From Methanocella_A sp035319305 (lineage in GTDB: Archaea; Halobacteriota; Methanocellia; Methanocellales; Methanocellaceae): 12,984 nt of DNA. Each line of letters starts with the position of its first letter. Position 1 is the first letter of the stretch. Shown here piece after piece: positions 1 to 6,527 of the stretch. The notes below the pieces were generated by a model, which searched no databases, was not told where the DNA came from, and saw nothing but the letters and a program-made list of their open reading frames with translations. The translations under genes were made by a program, and so were the position numbers. Location: positions 1 to 12,984 of the forward strand of contig DATHCY010000069.1 of NCBI GenBank assembly GCA_035319305.1, written 5' to 3'.

Positions 1-164
1 GGTGCACCAGGAGATGTTGTTGTGGGTTGAGTTGGTGCACCAGTAGGCATCTGTGTTGCTGTAGGTTGAGGATTTTCCATACCAGTGCAGCCTGAAATGA
101 GGATTATGAGTACTAAGATATCAATAAAAATAGCTGATAACGCAATAGGTTTTAATCTTGACAT
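1..164 (-). CDS. Lipoprotein N-terminus (partial, runs off the left edge)
   Basis: Reading the minus strand from ATG at 164 gives a short basic start (MSRLKP), a hydrophobic segment, and a lipobox-like LISGC at about residues 28-32. A Pro/Thr/Gln-rich linker follows (repeats such as QPT and TGAP) up to the window edge. This is the usual architecture of a secreted lipoprotein: cleavage before Cys, lipid attachment, and a flexible linker before a globular domain that is not visible here. The GGTGCACCA motif seen twice on the plus strand (near 1-9 and 34-42) simply encodes linker repeats. An AAGGT ribosome-binding site lies 5-6 bases upstream. The start lies 13 nt inside the upstream gene, so the two are probably co-transcribed. 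Function and substrate cannot be told from this fragment. Confidence 0.7.
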   Translation of the reverse strand, partial: MSRLKPIALSAIFIDILVLIILISGCTGMENPQPTATQMPTGAPTQPTTTSPGA

Positions 165-445
165 AGATACCTTGAGTATATCCTGCACACCAACTCTATT
201 CTACTATATTCATTTTTTTTATCATGTATTAAATGAAACATGCTATAGATGAATCCGCCAGCACCACCCGCACAACCTGCATATACTATCATTTTCGTTT
301 CTAGGTTAAATGTAAAACTACCAGTATGACCCAAACTTACTAAAGATATTACAAGCCCCAATAGACATAATATATAAACAAATAGTAGTATAAGATATGT
401 GGTGCCTCTGCTTGGTGTAATAATTACTTTGCTTATATCTGCCAT
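152..445 (-). CDS. Small two-helix membrane protein, unknown function
   Basis: This is a 97-residue protein when started at ATG 445. A TTG-initiated extension to 505 is open, but ATG with GGTGTG about 9 nt upstream fits better. Hydrophobic segments at about residues 17-39 and 52-72 look like two membrane helices; the second is Gly/Ala-rich (AGCAGGAGG). The C-terminal tail (about 74-97) is charged and probably cytoplasmic. The stop lies 13 nt inside the following lipoprotein gene, which suggests an operon and perhaps a shared envelope role. I do not recognise the family. The AT-rich stretch upstream (about 470-500 on this strand) could hold a TATA box, but no single site stands out. Confidence 0.55.
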   Translation of the reverse strand: MADISKVIITPSRGTTYLILLFVYILCLLGLVISLVSLGHTGSFTFNLETKMIVYAGCAGGAGGFIYSMFHLIHDKKNEYSRIELVCRIYSRYLCQD

Positions 446-505
446 ATTATGCACACCAACTATAAAATTGTTAAATAAATAATAAATAGGTATGTTTATT
501 AACAA

Positions 506-922
506 CTTTGAGTTTATGGTACAACCGCTTACTAAATAAACTTAACTATATTTCGGATAACCATACCTATTAATAATTTTAAGTTCTACTGTCTTTCAAT
601 GGATAGCATATTGGTATATCAGTAACTTTATCCAAGTCAATGATTGTTCAGCGAGTACTTCTATTATGGCTGGCGTCTCTTACCCTTCAGTACGAATATG
701 AAGTTCCAGATGAACTGGAAGAGTGCAAGGGCATCATAGAGTTTTAGCGCTTTATTGGGTTATATAAAGTGTTTCCATCTAACCATCAATCATATTTTAA
801 GAGATTGACTTTGCAATTTTCATCTAATTTTGCTGTGTTGAATGTGGACAAATCTTGTTCTAATAATCGATATGGTAGGCATTGTTTACCCAGTAGGGAA
901 ATATCGATGAGTATCCCATATT
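506..922. other. AT-rich gap without a convincing gene
   Basis: The stretch is AT-rich with short open frames on both strands. A 35-codon plus-strand frame at 640-747 (ATG to TAG) has a hydrophobic start and an acidic end but no ribosome-binding site. A 64-codon frame at 769-963 starts with GTG, has no recognisable domain, and runs antisense to the tail of the MCM fragment. On the minus strand a 25-codon protein-like frame precedes the MCM remnant end but has no recognisable homology. I see nothing here that I would call a gene. Confidence 0.4.
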
Positions 923-1378
923 TTAGTTATAAGAAAGGCGATAACAGCTTAAATGCTTATTAAACAAGTTATCTCCTTTATTCAACACAGCAACAGGAAT
1001 AAAGGCGACCGTGCGATCATTTTAGGTACTGGTATTTACGAGGTCTTCCTGGAGGATTACTTTTATTTGATTTTTCTTGTCCTCATCGTACACCGAAATT
1101 TCCTGATAATCGATGAACTTCGATTTGTTTTCTCGACGGATAAAAACGCCTTTTTTCCCCTCGTCGCAATCACAATAAAGAGGCTCCGACATCTTTTTCT
1201 CGAATATGTCCTGCTGAATATATACTATTCGTTTACATCGCGCGCATTCAAAGGCAAAATCTACTGGTCGTATGATTTTTTGCTTCGTAATAGAAACTTT
1301 AGCGTCAACAAAAACCTCTTTACCCATGTGACTGCATCGTATGTCTTTTATTAGTGTTTTCCCATCCTCGCTGTTCAT
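923..1378 (-). pseudogene. N-terminal MCM helicase fragment with premature stop
   Basis: From ATG 1378 the first 118 residues match the N-terminal zinc-binding OB-fold of archaeal MCM replicative helicases. Visible are the 'IRP..FAFECARC' strand region, zinc ligands C45/C48 and C69/C71 (CxxC...CxC), EP before the second pair, the 'KSKFIDYQEISV' strand, and 'VILQEDLV'. A TAA stop at 1022-1024 falls where full-length MCMs continue with PGDRV. Past that stop the same frame continues MCM-like: 'NDRTV', then 'GDNLFNKHL' (compare 'fdkyleaN'), to a second TAA at 923-925. The AAA+ ATPase domain is absent, so it cannot be a helicase. I read it as a decaying remnant. Alternatively the 118-residue piece is a stand-alone OB-fold protein. 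The start has only a weak upstream GAG; a TATAAAG motif on this strand lies near 1477-1483. Confidence 0.7.
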
Positions 1379-1553
1379 AAACTCAATACTAATCGCATCA
1401 GATATAAGCGTTACTTTCTAATTTTAACAAACAACCGTTTACGTCCTGTAAACACGAAAAGGAACCAGATAAAAAACTTTATACGCGTAGGCGGTGATAG
1501 TAGTAGCGGTGAATCTATATGTGCATACCACCAATAAAATTCAGCGTGTCTGG

Positions 1554-1674
1554 TCAAATTCCCTTCACAATTCTGCTGACCGTGTTCCTATGATGCCGGT
1601 AACACGCTCGATAGCATGTATCCTCATTTCTCATTGGCTAATTTGCCGATAAGCATAATTTCCTCACGGTCCAT
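1554..1674 (-). pseudogene. IS1-like transposase helix-turn-helix remnant
   Basis: On the minus strand three frames read in sequence give a continuous transposase-like N-terminal stretch. The first frame (from ATG 1674) gives MDREEIMLIGKLANE, the next gives MRIHAIERVTG, and the third gives HHRNTVSRIVKGI before TGA at 1554-1556. The 'AIERVTGHHRNTVSRI' core resembles the helix-turn-helix of archaeal IS1/ISNCY-type transposases that recognise element ends. Two frameshifts within about 120 bases show it is dead. The catalytic domain is not recognisable. Family assignment is from pattern memory only. Confidence 0.4.
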
Positions 1675-1705
1675 ATAACTAATTTATACGACTAACCCCA
1701 TCGAA

Positions 1706-1898
1706 AAGTTCAATTGGAGCATCAGGAAAGTGACCAAAACCAAAAGCAGCTTCCCCACCGGCGACAGCCTATTCGAGGATCCTATACCTGATCATTATGG
1801 GTATCAGTGAGAAATGGATCCAACCAATCAAGCATTGGGGTGTGATCCTGAACCAACTGACCATCTACTTTAAGGGCGGGTCGAATCCTATGGGATGA
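1706..1898 (+). pseudogene. IS256-family transposase C-terminal remnant, frameshifted
   Basis: The plus strand encodes the characteristic C-terminus of IS256 (mutator-type) transposases. 'NWSIRKVTKTKSSFPTGDSLF' starts at about 1712 in one frame. After a one-base shift near 1775 follow 'ILYLIIMGISEKW', 'QPIKHWGVILNQLTIYF' and a TGA at 1896-1898. Family knowledge: this segment follows the last DDE glutamate and is conserved in active elements. The N-terminal two thirds, with the DDE residues, are missing, and the frameshift leaves no intact protein. No terminal inverted repeats could be paired. It lies tail to tail with the IS1-like remnant, which points to repeated insertion and decay here. 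Confidence 0.65.
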
Positions 1899-1932
1899 GG
1901 AGAACACTGAACGAAAAAAGTTTCAGCAAAAA

Positions 1933-2211
1933 ATGTTGCGCTTCCACGTATACACCTTCGTCGTACACGCTATCGGCATTTCGAAAAGAGAGGCATAGCT
2001 GGTTTATCAGTATGCGGGCGTATCCACAGGCTGCGCTTCTAAGTTCATCTGGGGGCAAGGGCTGAAGAACCAGGTCTACAAGGTCGGCGACTTCATTCCG
2101 ATCTTTGGCATAACGCCCCGGGGAATTCGCCTGATCGAAGAGCTGATCAAGTATATTGGCAAGGAGATCAAGCTGAAGCTGGACGCACCGCAGCTGGATA
2201 AACTCCTGTGA
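1933..2211 (+). pseudogene. Broken ORF of unknown family (in-frame TAG)
   Basis: From ATG 1933 a 92-codon frame runs to TGA 2209-2211, interrupted by TAG at 1996-1998. The part after the TAG is protein-like: 'LVYQYAGVSTG', then 'GQGLKNQVYKVGDFIPIFGI', then an amphipathic C-terminal helix rich in Lys/Glu/Leu with codons typical of the GC-richer genes downstream. I do not recognise the family. The 'GDFIPIFG' segment recalls membrane-inserting EcsC/DUF697-like proteins, but this is only a resemblance. There is no ribosome-binding site before 1933. I take it as the 3' end of a broken gene. Confidence 0.4.
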
Positions 2212-2352
2212 CTCTTTTTAGTTTTTATGTAATAGGCCTTTGAAGAGCCAATTCCTGTCCCATCTGCATCCTGCTTATAACTTACTTATTCGACATAGCA
2301 GTTTTAGGGAAAGGTTTATGGGGTATTGGTCATCTACCATATGTTAACGTAT

Positions 2353-2372
2353 GAACAAGTGTTCACTTGTTC
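2353..2372. promoter_or_regulatory. Operator palindrome for the ArsR/SmtB-type repressor
   Basis: GAACAAGTG-TT-CACTTGTTC is a perfect 9-2-9 inverted repeat ending 9 nt before the repressor ATG. Known CadC/SmtB operators are inverted repeats of similar size and sequence (GAACA...TGTTC type) overlapping the start of transcription. TATA-like candidates upstream are TTTATGGG (2314-2321) and the AT-rich 2337-2348 stretch. With either, the operator would cover or directly follow the transcription start, so bound repressor would block the whole operon, including its own gene. Confidence 0.75.
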
Positions 2373-2381
2373 CTGGTTATT

Positions 2382-2762
2382 ATGACGAGCCAACCGATCG
2401 ATGAAGTCCAGTTGAAAGATGTGTGCGAGAGTTACTGCATACACCCGGAAAAAGTGGCGGCCGCGAAGCGAGAGATGTTGGATGGCGACGTGGCTGTTCG
2501 CATGTCGGAGATCTACAAAATGATGGGCGATCCGACCCGCCTGAAGATGATCAAGGTTCTGGCGGTAAACGAGATGTGTGTCTGCGACCTAGCAGCTGTG
2601 CTGGGGATGGAACAATCCGCCATTTCGCACCAGCTGAGATTGCTGAAAAATATGCGAATAGTGAAGATGCGAAAAGACGGTAAATCTGCTTATTATAGCC
2701 TGGACGACCAGCATGTGCTTACCCTGTTCAACGAAGGGCTGAAACATGTAATTGACCACTGA
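2382..2762 (+). CDS. cadC: ArsR/SmtB-family metal-sensing repressor (CadC-type)
   Basis: This is a 126-residue winged-helix repressor that should release the upstream operator when heavy metal binds. The ATG at 2382 is preferred over an in-frame TTG at 2367, which lies inside the operator palindrome. Both metal sites known from CadC are visible. The alpha3N thiolate site is C15 and C19 near the N-terminus plus C66 and C68 in 'EMCVCDL' (Cd/Pb/Bi in CadC). The alpha5 dimer-interface site is D109, H111, H122 and D125, with the spacing of the SmtB/CzrA zinc site (0, 2, 13, 16). The recognition helix is 'MEQSAISHQLRLLK'. It is followed after 2-11 nt by the metal-efflux ATPase, its expected regulatory target. 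The symbol follows the domain match; the true inducer (Cd, Pb or Zn) is inferred. Confidence 0.88.
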   Translation: MTSQPIDEVQLKDVCESYCIHPEKVAAAKREMLDGDVAVRMSEIYKMMGDPTRLKMIKVLAVNEMCVCDLAAVLGMEQSAISHQLRLLKNMRIVKMRKDGKSAYYSLDDQHVLTLFNEGLKHVIDH

Positions 2763-2764
2763 GG

Positions 2765-5383
2765 GTGGAGATATTGGAAAAAGACAAGGAGTGCGAGTGC
2801 TGCGAAGTGAAAGATGGCGAGAGCGACGGAGCCAGCTGCACTCTGTTGAAGGTTGAGGGGATCGATTGTCCCAAATGCGCTGAAAAGATCGAAAAGTTCT
2901 TGCTGACCATCCCCGGCATCAGCTCGGCGAAAGCAGATATCACCACCTCCACAGTCGATATCGATCACACCTCTCCGAGAGCAAGCGTAATCGGGGCTTT
3001 AGAGCGGGCAGGCTACAAAGTGACGATAGAGGAAGCGGAAGATGAGAAACAGCCAGGATCCGAAGGCTCTGCAGGAGTTAGCGGGTCGGGGGCACGAGAG
3101 AGCACGTTGAGGCTCGAAGGCCTGGAGTGCGCCGATTGTGTAGATAAGCTGGAGAAAAGGCTGGCGAAGCACACTGGAGTGATCTCGGTAAAGGCTAACT
3201 TCGGGGCTTCCTCTGTTAAGATCAGCTACACCTGTCCCCTGGAAGAGATCGTTCAGATCATCAAAGATTCCGGTTACAGAGTGGCGGACACAGGCGTTAA
3301 AGTAACGACCTTCGACGTTAAAGGCCTGGACTGCATCGACTGCGCGCATAATTTCGAGAAGTTCATGCAGAAGATACCCGGCGTCGTCTCCACAAAGCTC
3401 AACTTCGGGGCCGCGAAGATCCGGGTGGAGTATGAGTGCCCCAAAGAAATCCTGGTAAAAGCAGCCTCGGACGCGGGGTATAAGATCGCAGAGATCGGCA
3501 CCGAAAAGGCAGAGCGTAAAGAATCCGCCATATCGAAGTACAAGTACGAGATCAGTTCGGGCATCTCGGCCGTTTTCCTGGCGGCCGGTTTCGCGGCGGG
3601 GCTCATCGTAGTGCCCGAACTGTACCAGATCCTCCTCTTTGCCCTGGCGATCATCGCCGGCGGCTTTTACACGGTTAAGAAGGCGATCTTCGCGCTACGG
3701 ACGCTGACGCCGGACATGAATCTCCTGATGGCCGTCGCAGTCATCGGGGCGATCGCCATAGGAAAGTGGGAAGAAGCGGCTACGGTCACTTTCCTCTTCG
3801 CATTCGGCAACGCCCTCCAATCCTTCACCTTGGATCGGACGCGAAACTCGATCCGGGAGCTGATGAAGATAGCGCCGAAGGAAGCCACGGTTATCCGCGA
3901 GGGCAAAGAAACGAGAATGAGTATTGAGCAGATAAGCGTCGGCGACATCATCGTGGTCAAGCCGGGGGAGAAGATCGCCATGGATGGCGAGGTCGCCCGG
4001 GGCACCTCCTACGTGAACCAGGCGCCGATCACCGGGGAATCGATGCCGGTCGAAAAGCGTGAGGGTAGCGATGTCTTCGCGGGAACTATCAACGAGCGCG
4101 GCGCACTGGAGGTGCGGGTCACCCGGCTGGCTAAGGATAATACCCTCAGCAAAATCATCCAGATGGTGGAAGAGGCCCAGACCAACCGCGCGCCCTCCCA
4201 GGAATTCGTGGACCGGTTCGCGAAGTACTACACTCCGGCGGTCCTCATTCTGGCCTTTGGCATAGCAGTGGTTCCGGCGCTGTTCGGGCAGCCGTTCGAT
4301 GCCTGGCTATACCGGGCTCTCGTCCTGCTGGTCATCGCCTGTCCCTGTGCGCTGGTCATCTCGACGCCGGTCTCCATCGTCGCGGCGATCGGGAACGCCT
4401 CGCGAAACGGCGTCCTGGTCAAAGGCGGAGCGTACTTGGAAGAGATCGGCAAGACCAAGGCCATCGCCTTCGATAAAACTGGCACGCTCACCGTGGGTAA
4501 GCCGGCCGTGACCGAAGTCGTCGCCCTGAACTCTGCTGGCCGGGAGGAGATCCTGAACATTGCAGCGACCCTGGAATCGAGGTCGGAGCACCCCCTGGCC
4601 CTGGCGATCGTCGAAGCTAACGGCGGCAAGCCGCTGAGAAGCCTGGCAGACTTCGAGGCTATTACGGGGAAAGGCATCCGGGGGAAAGTGGACGGTAAAA
4701 ACTACCGAGTCGGCAACCTGAAAATGTATAATGGCCTGGCCAGCGACGCTGTGACGGAGGCTGTCGAGCGTCTCCAGCGCAGTGCCATGACGCCGGTCAT
4801 TCTGGCCGACGACAGAGAAGCCATAGCTGTCATCGGCATCGCTGACCAGCTGAGACCCGAAAGCGCGGACGTCGTTCAAAAGCTCCATAAAGTGGGCGTG
4901 AACGAGGTCTTGATGCTGACCGGCGACAACGACCTGACAGCCATCGCAATATCCGGGAAGATCGGCCTCGATGGGTACTATGCCGATCTCCTTCCCCAGG
5001 ACAAGGCTGTCAAGATCGACGAGATCAAGAAGAAGCACGAGAAAGTCGTCATGGTCGGCGACGGCATCAACGATGCCCCGGCCCTGGCGAGGTCGACCGT
5101 CGGCATCGCGATGGGCGTCACAGGCTCGGACACGGCCCTGGAGACCGCAGACATCGCCCTGATGTCCAACGACATCTCCAGGATCGAGTACGTAGTGAGA
5201 CTAGGCAAGCGAACGCTCTCCATCATCCAGCAGAACATAGCCCTATCGCTGGCCATCAAGCTGACATTCATCGCCCTCGCCCTCTTCGGCATCTCCACCC
5301 TATGGATGGCGGTGTTCGCAGACACAGGGGTCTCAATCCTCGTCACCCTGAACGGCATGAGGCTGCTGAGAACCAGGAAATGA
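2765..5383 (+). CDS. cadA: P1B-2 type ATPase exporting Zn/Cd/Pb, with three HMA domains
   Basis: This is an 872-residue ATP-driven pump that should export Zn2+/Cd2+/Pb2+ across the cytoplasmic membrane. The N-terminus has a Cys-rich tip (CECC, 10-13) and three metal-binding HMA domains with CxxC at 35-38, 122-125 and 190-193. Membrane segments begin near 265. Core motifs are TGES (423-426), CPC in the transport site (526-528), the phosphorylated D570 in DKTGTLT, the HP dipeptide (609-610) and GDGINDAPA (765-773). K832 and D853 (in 'FADTG') near the last two helices fit the ZntA/CadA subgroup rather than Cu pumps. GTG at 2765 is the longest start. TTG at 2774, with GGTGG 5 nt upstream, has the better ribosome-binding site. 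Three HMAs is more than the one or two usual for CadA/ZntA. It sits directly behind the CadC-type repressor, and its stop overlaps the next start. Confidence 0.93.
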   Translation: MEILEKDKECECCEVKDGESDGASCTLLKVEGIDCPKCAEKIEKFLLTIPGISSAKADITTSTVDIDHTSPRASVIGALERAGYKVTIEEAEDEKQPGSEGSAGVSGSGARESTLRLEGLECADCVDKLEKRLAKHTGVISVKANFGASSVKISYTCPLEEIVQIIKDSGYRVADTGVKVTTFDVKGLDCIDCAHNFEKFMQKIPGVVSTKLNFGAAKIRVEYECPKEILVKAASDAGYKIAEIGTEKAERKESAISKYKYEISSGISAVFLAAGFAAGLIVVPELYQILLFALAIIAGGFYTVKKAIFALRTLTPDMNLLMAVAVIGAIAIGKWEEAATVTFLFAFGNALQSFTLDRTRNSIRELMKIAPKEATVIREGKETRMSIEQISVGDIIVVKPGEKIAMDGEVARGTSYVNQAPITGESMPVEKREGSDVFAGTINERGALEVRVTRLAKDNTLSKIIQMVEEAQTNRAPSQEFVDRFAKYYTPAVLILAFGIAVVPALFGQPFDAWLYRALVLLVIACPCALVISTPVSIVAAIGNASRNGVLVKGGAYLEEIGKTKAIAFDKTGTLTVGKPAVTEVVALNSAGREEILNIAATLESRSEHPLALAIVEANGGKPLRSLADFEAITGKGIRGKVDGKNYRVGNLKMYNGLASDAVTEAVERLQRSAMTPVILADDREAIAVIGIADQLRPESADVVQKLHKVGVNEVLMLTGDNDLTAIAISGKIGLDGYYADLLPQDKAVKIDEIKKKHEKVVMVGDGINDAPALARSTVGIAMGVTGSDTALETADIALMSNDISRIEYVVRLGKRTLSIIQQNIALSLAIKLTFIALALFGISTLWMAVFADTGVSILVTLNGMRLLRTRK

Positions 5384-6156
5384 GACGGATATCGCCTCAC
5401 CACTTATTTACATCTAAGGCGGGATCAGCTATCGACAAGTACCTTGCGGAAACCCCTATCCTCAACTACACACATCCGGCCATTTCCAGCCTGATCCAGG
5501 AGCAGGGCTGGAGATCGTCACCGGAGGCGGAGAAAATCGGCCGGATCTACGACTTTGTCAAGGACGAAGTCCTCTTCGGCTATAACGAGGCAGACACGCT
5601 ACGGGCATCAGACGTATTGAGAGAGGGCTACGGGCAATGTAACACGAAAGCCAGCCTCTTCATGGCCTTGCTCAGAGCAGTAGGTGTACCCTGTCGATTC
5701 CACGGGTTTACGATCGATAAGCGGCTGCAGAAAGGCGCCATAGATGGCCTGTTCTACCGGCTTACCCCGGAGGAGATCATCCACAGCTGGGTTGAAGTAA
5801 ACTACAATGGCACCTGGGTCAACCTGGAAGGCCTGATACTAGACCAGCGGTATCTGGGCAGCCTTCAAAAGAAATTTCCAGCCTGCGAAGGCTCCTTTTG
5901 CGGATATGGCGTTGCGACGGACAACTTTAAAAATCCACATGTGAACTGGACTGGCGGAGATACATACATCCAAAAGGAAGGTATAGCTAGGAATTTCGGC
6001 GTCTATGACTCACCGGATGACTTTTACCGTGATCACGGCGAGAACCTGAGCGGCTTGAAAAATTTACTATTCAAACACCTTTTCCGCCATTTGATGAACC
6101 GGAACCTCAACCGGATAAGAGCCGATTACGTGCCGTTAAATACAAACCAGTCATAA
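5380..6156 (+). CDS. Transglutaminase-like (papain-fold) protein
   Basis: The protein is 258 residues from ATG 5380, which overlaps the ATPase stop as ATGA and has AGGA just upstream. The open frame extends back to 5302, but only inside the ATPase gene. The fold is the transglutaminase/cysteine-protease type. Nucleophile C87 lies in 'GYGQCNTKASLFMALLRAVG', H135 in 'IHSWVEV', and the usual third-residue position after 'GTWVNL' is Glu (E150) instead of Asp; D155 follows shortly after. No signal peptide or membrane helix is visible, so it is probably cytoplasmic. Family members hydrolyse or crosslink amide bonds; the substrate here is unknown. Tight coupling suggests co-induction by metal. Possible roles in metal-thiol or peptide handling are speculation. 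Confidence 0.82.
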   Translation: MRRISPHHLFTSKAGSAIDKYLAETPILNYTHPAISSLIQEQGWRSSPEAEKIGRIYDFVKDEVLFGYNEADTLRASDVLREGYGQCNTKASLFMALLRAVGVPCRFHGFTIDKRLQKGAIDGLFYRLTPEEIIHSWVEVNYNGTWVNLEGLILDQRYLGSLQKKFPACEGSFCGYGVATDNFKNPHVNWTGGDTYIQKEGIARNFGVYDSPDDFYRDHGENLSGLKNLLFKHLFRHLMNRNLNRIRADYVPLNTNQS

Positions 6157-6310
6157 TTTTTCCGATTTCAAATATTACCCGAATCGTAGGCACTACAGAT
6201 AGTGCGCCAGCTCCGAATGCGCTTTCTCTTGAATCAGGATCGAATGTATTAGCCTCGTCTATGAGCCTCGAGACGTATCCGAGGCGCTGCAGAAAGTCGG
6301 CGAACGTCAT
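6107..6310 (-). CDS. Doubtful hypothetical ORF
   Basis: ATG at 6310 opens a 67-codon frame, 'MTFADFLQRLGYVSRLIDEANTF...', ending at 6107 inside the 3' end of the transglutaminase-like gene on the other strand. The frame stays open upstream to 6376 without another ATG. No ribosome-binding site precedes it and no domain is recognised. The plus strand here also has a frame open for about 65 codons, ending TAA near 6368, so strand and coding status are unresolved. A repeat or mobile-element remnant is an alternative. Confidence 0.22.
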   Translation of the reverse strand: MTFADFLQRLGYVSRLIDEANTFDPDSRESAFGAGALSVVPTIRVIFEIGKIMTGLYLTARNRLLSG

Positions 6311-6527
6311 GGGCAAGGCGAGGTATCCACGGGGTAGCGAGGCGCAGCACTTCGGCGAGACTCTATAACACTCAAGCTATGTCAGCTATTTTCAAAAAGA
6401 GTCTCGACGCTTACTGCCCAATACATTGATTTATAGTGGTTGATTTTAGAAACTCTAAAAGAAAATATGAGGTCACAATTATTATCAACGAGTGAACTCT
6501 CATTTTTGGGGCGCCAACTATACCCCG

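Noticed and set aside
1..42. Direct repeat GGTGCACCA as a CRISPR or DNA repeat
   Set aside because: Only two copies; it encodes Gly-Ala-Pro repeats of the lipoprotein linker.
769..963. Plus-strand 64-codon frame
   Set aside because: GTG start, no ribosome-binding site, no domain, and its 3' end is antisense to the MCM tail.
953..1354. Plus-strand 133-codon frame
   Set aside because: It is antisense to the MCM fragment, which has clear domain homology; the plus frame has no recognisable domain.
1590..1616. Inverted repeat CGTGTT...AACACG
   Set aside because: Only 6-bp arms with a long spacer inside the IS1-like remnant; expected by chance.
1996..1998. TAG read as pyrrolysine
   Set aside because: Only some methanogens do this, and in known contexts such as methylamine methyltransferases. 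The ORF also lacks a ribosome-binding site and lies among pseudogenes, so decay is simpler.
4307..5038. Minus-strand 243-codon frame inside the ATPase gene
   Set aside because: Antisense shadow of a GC-rich coding sequence with all P-type ATPase motifs intact on the plus strand.
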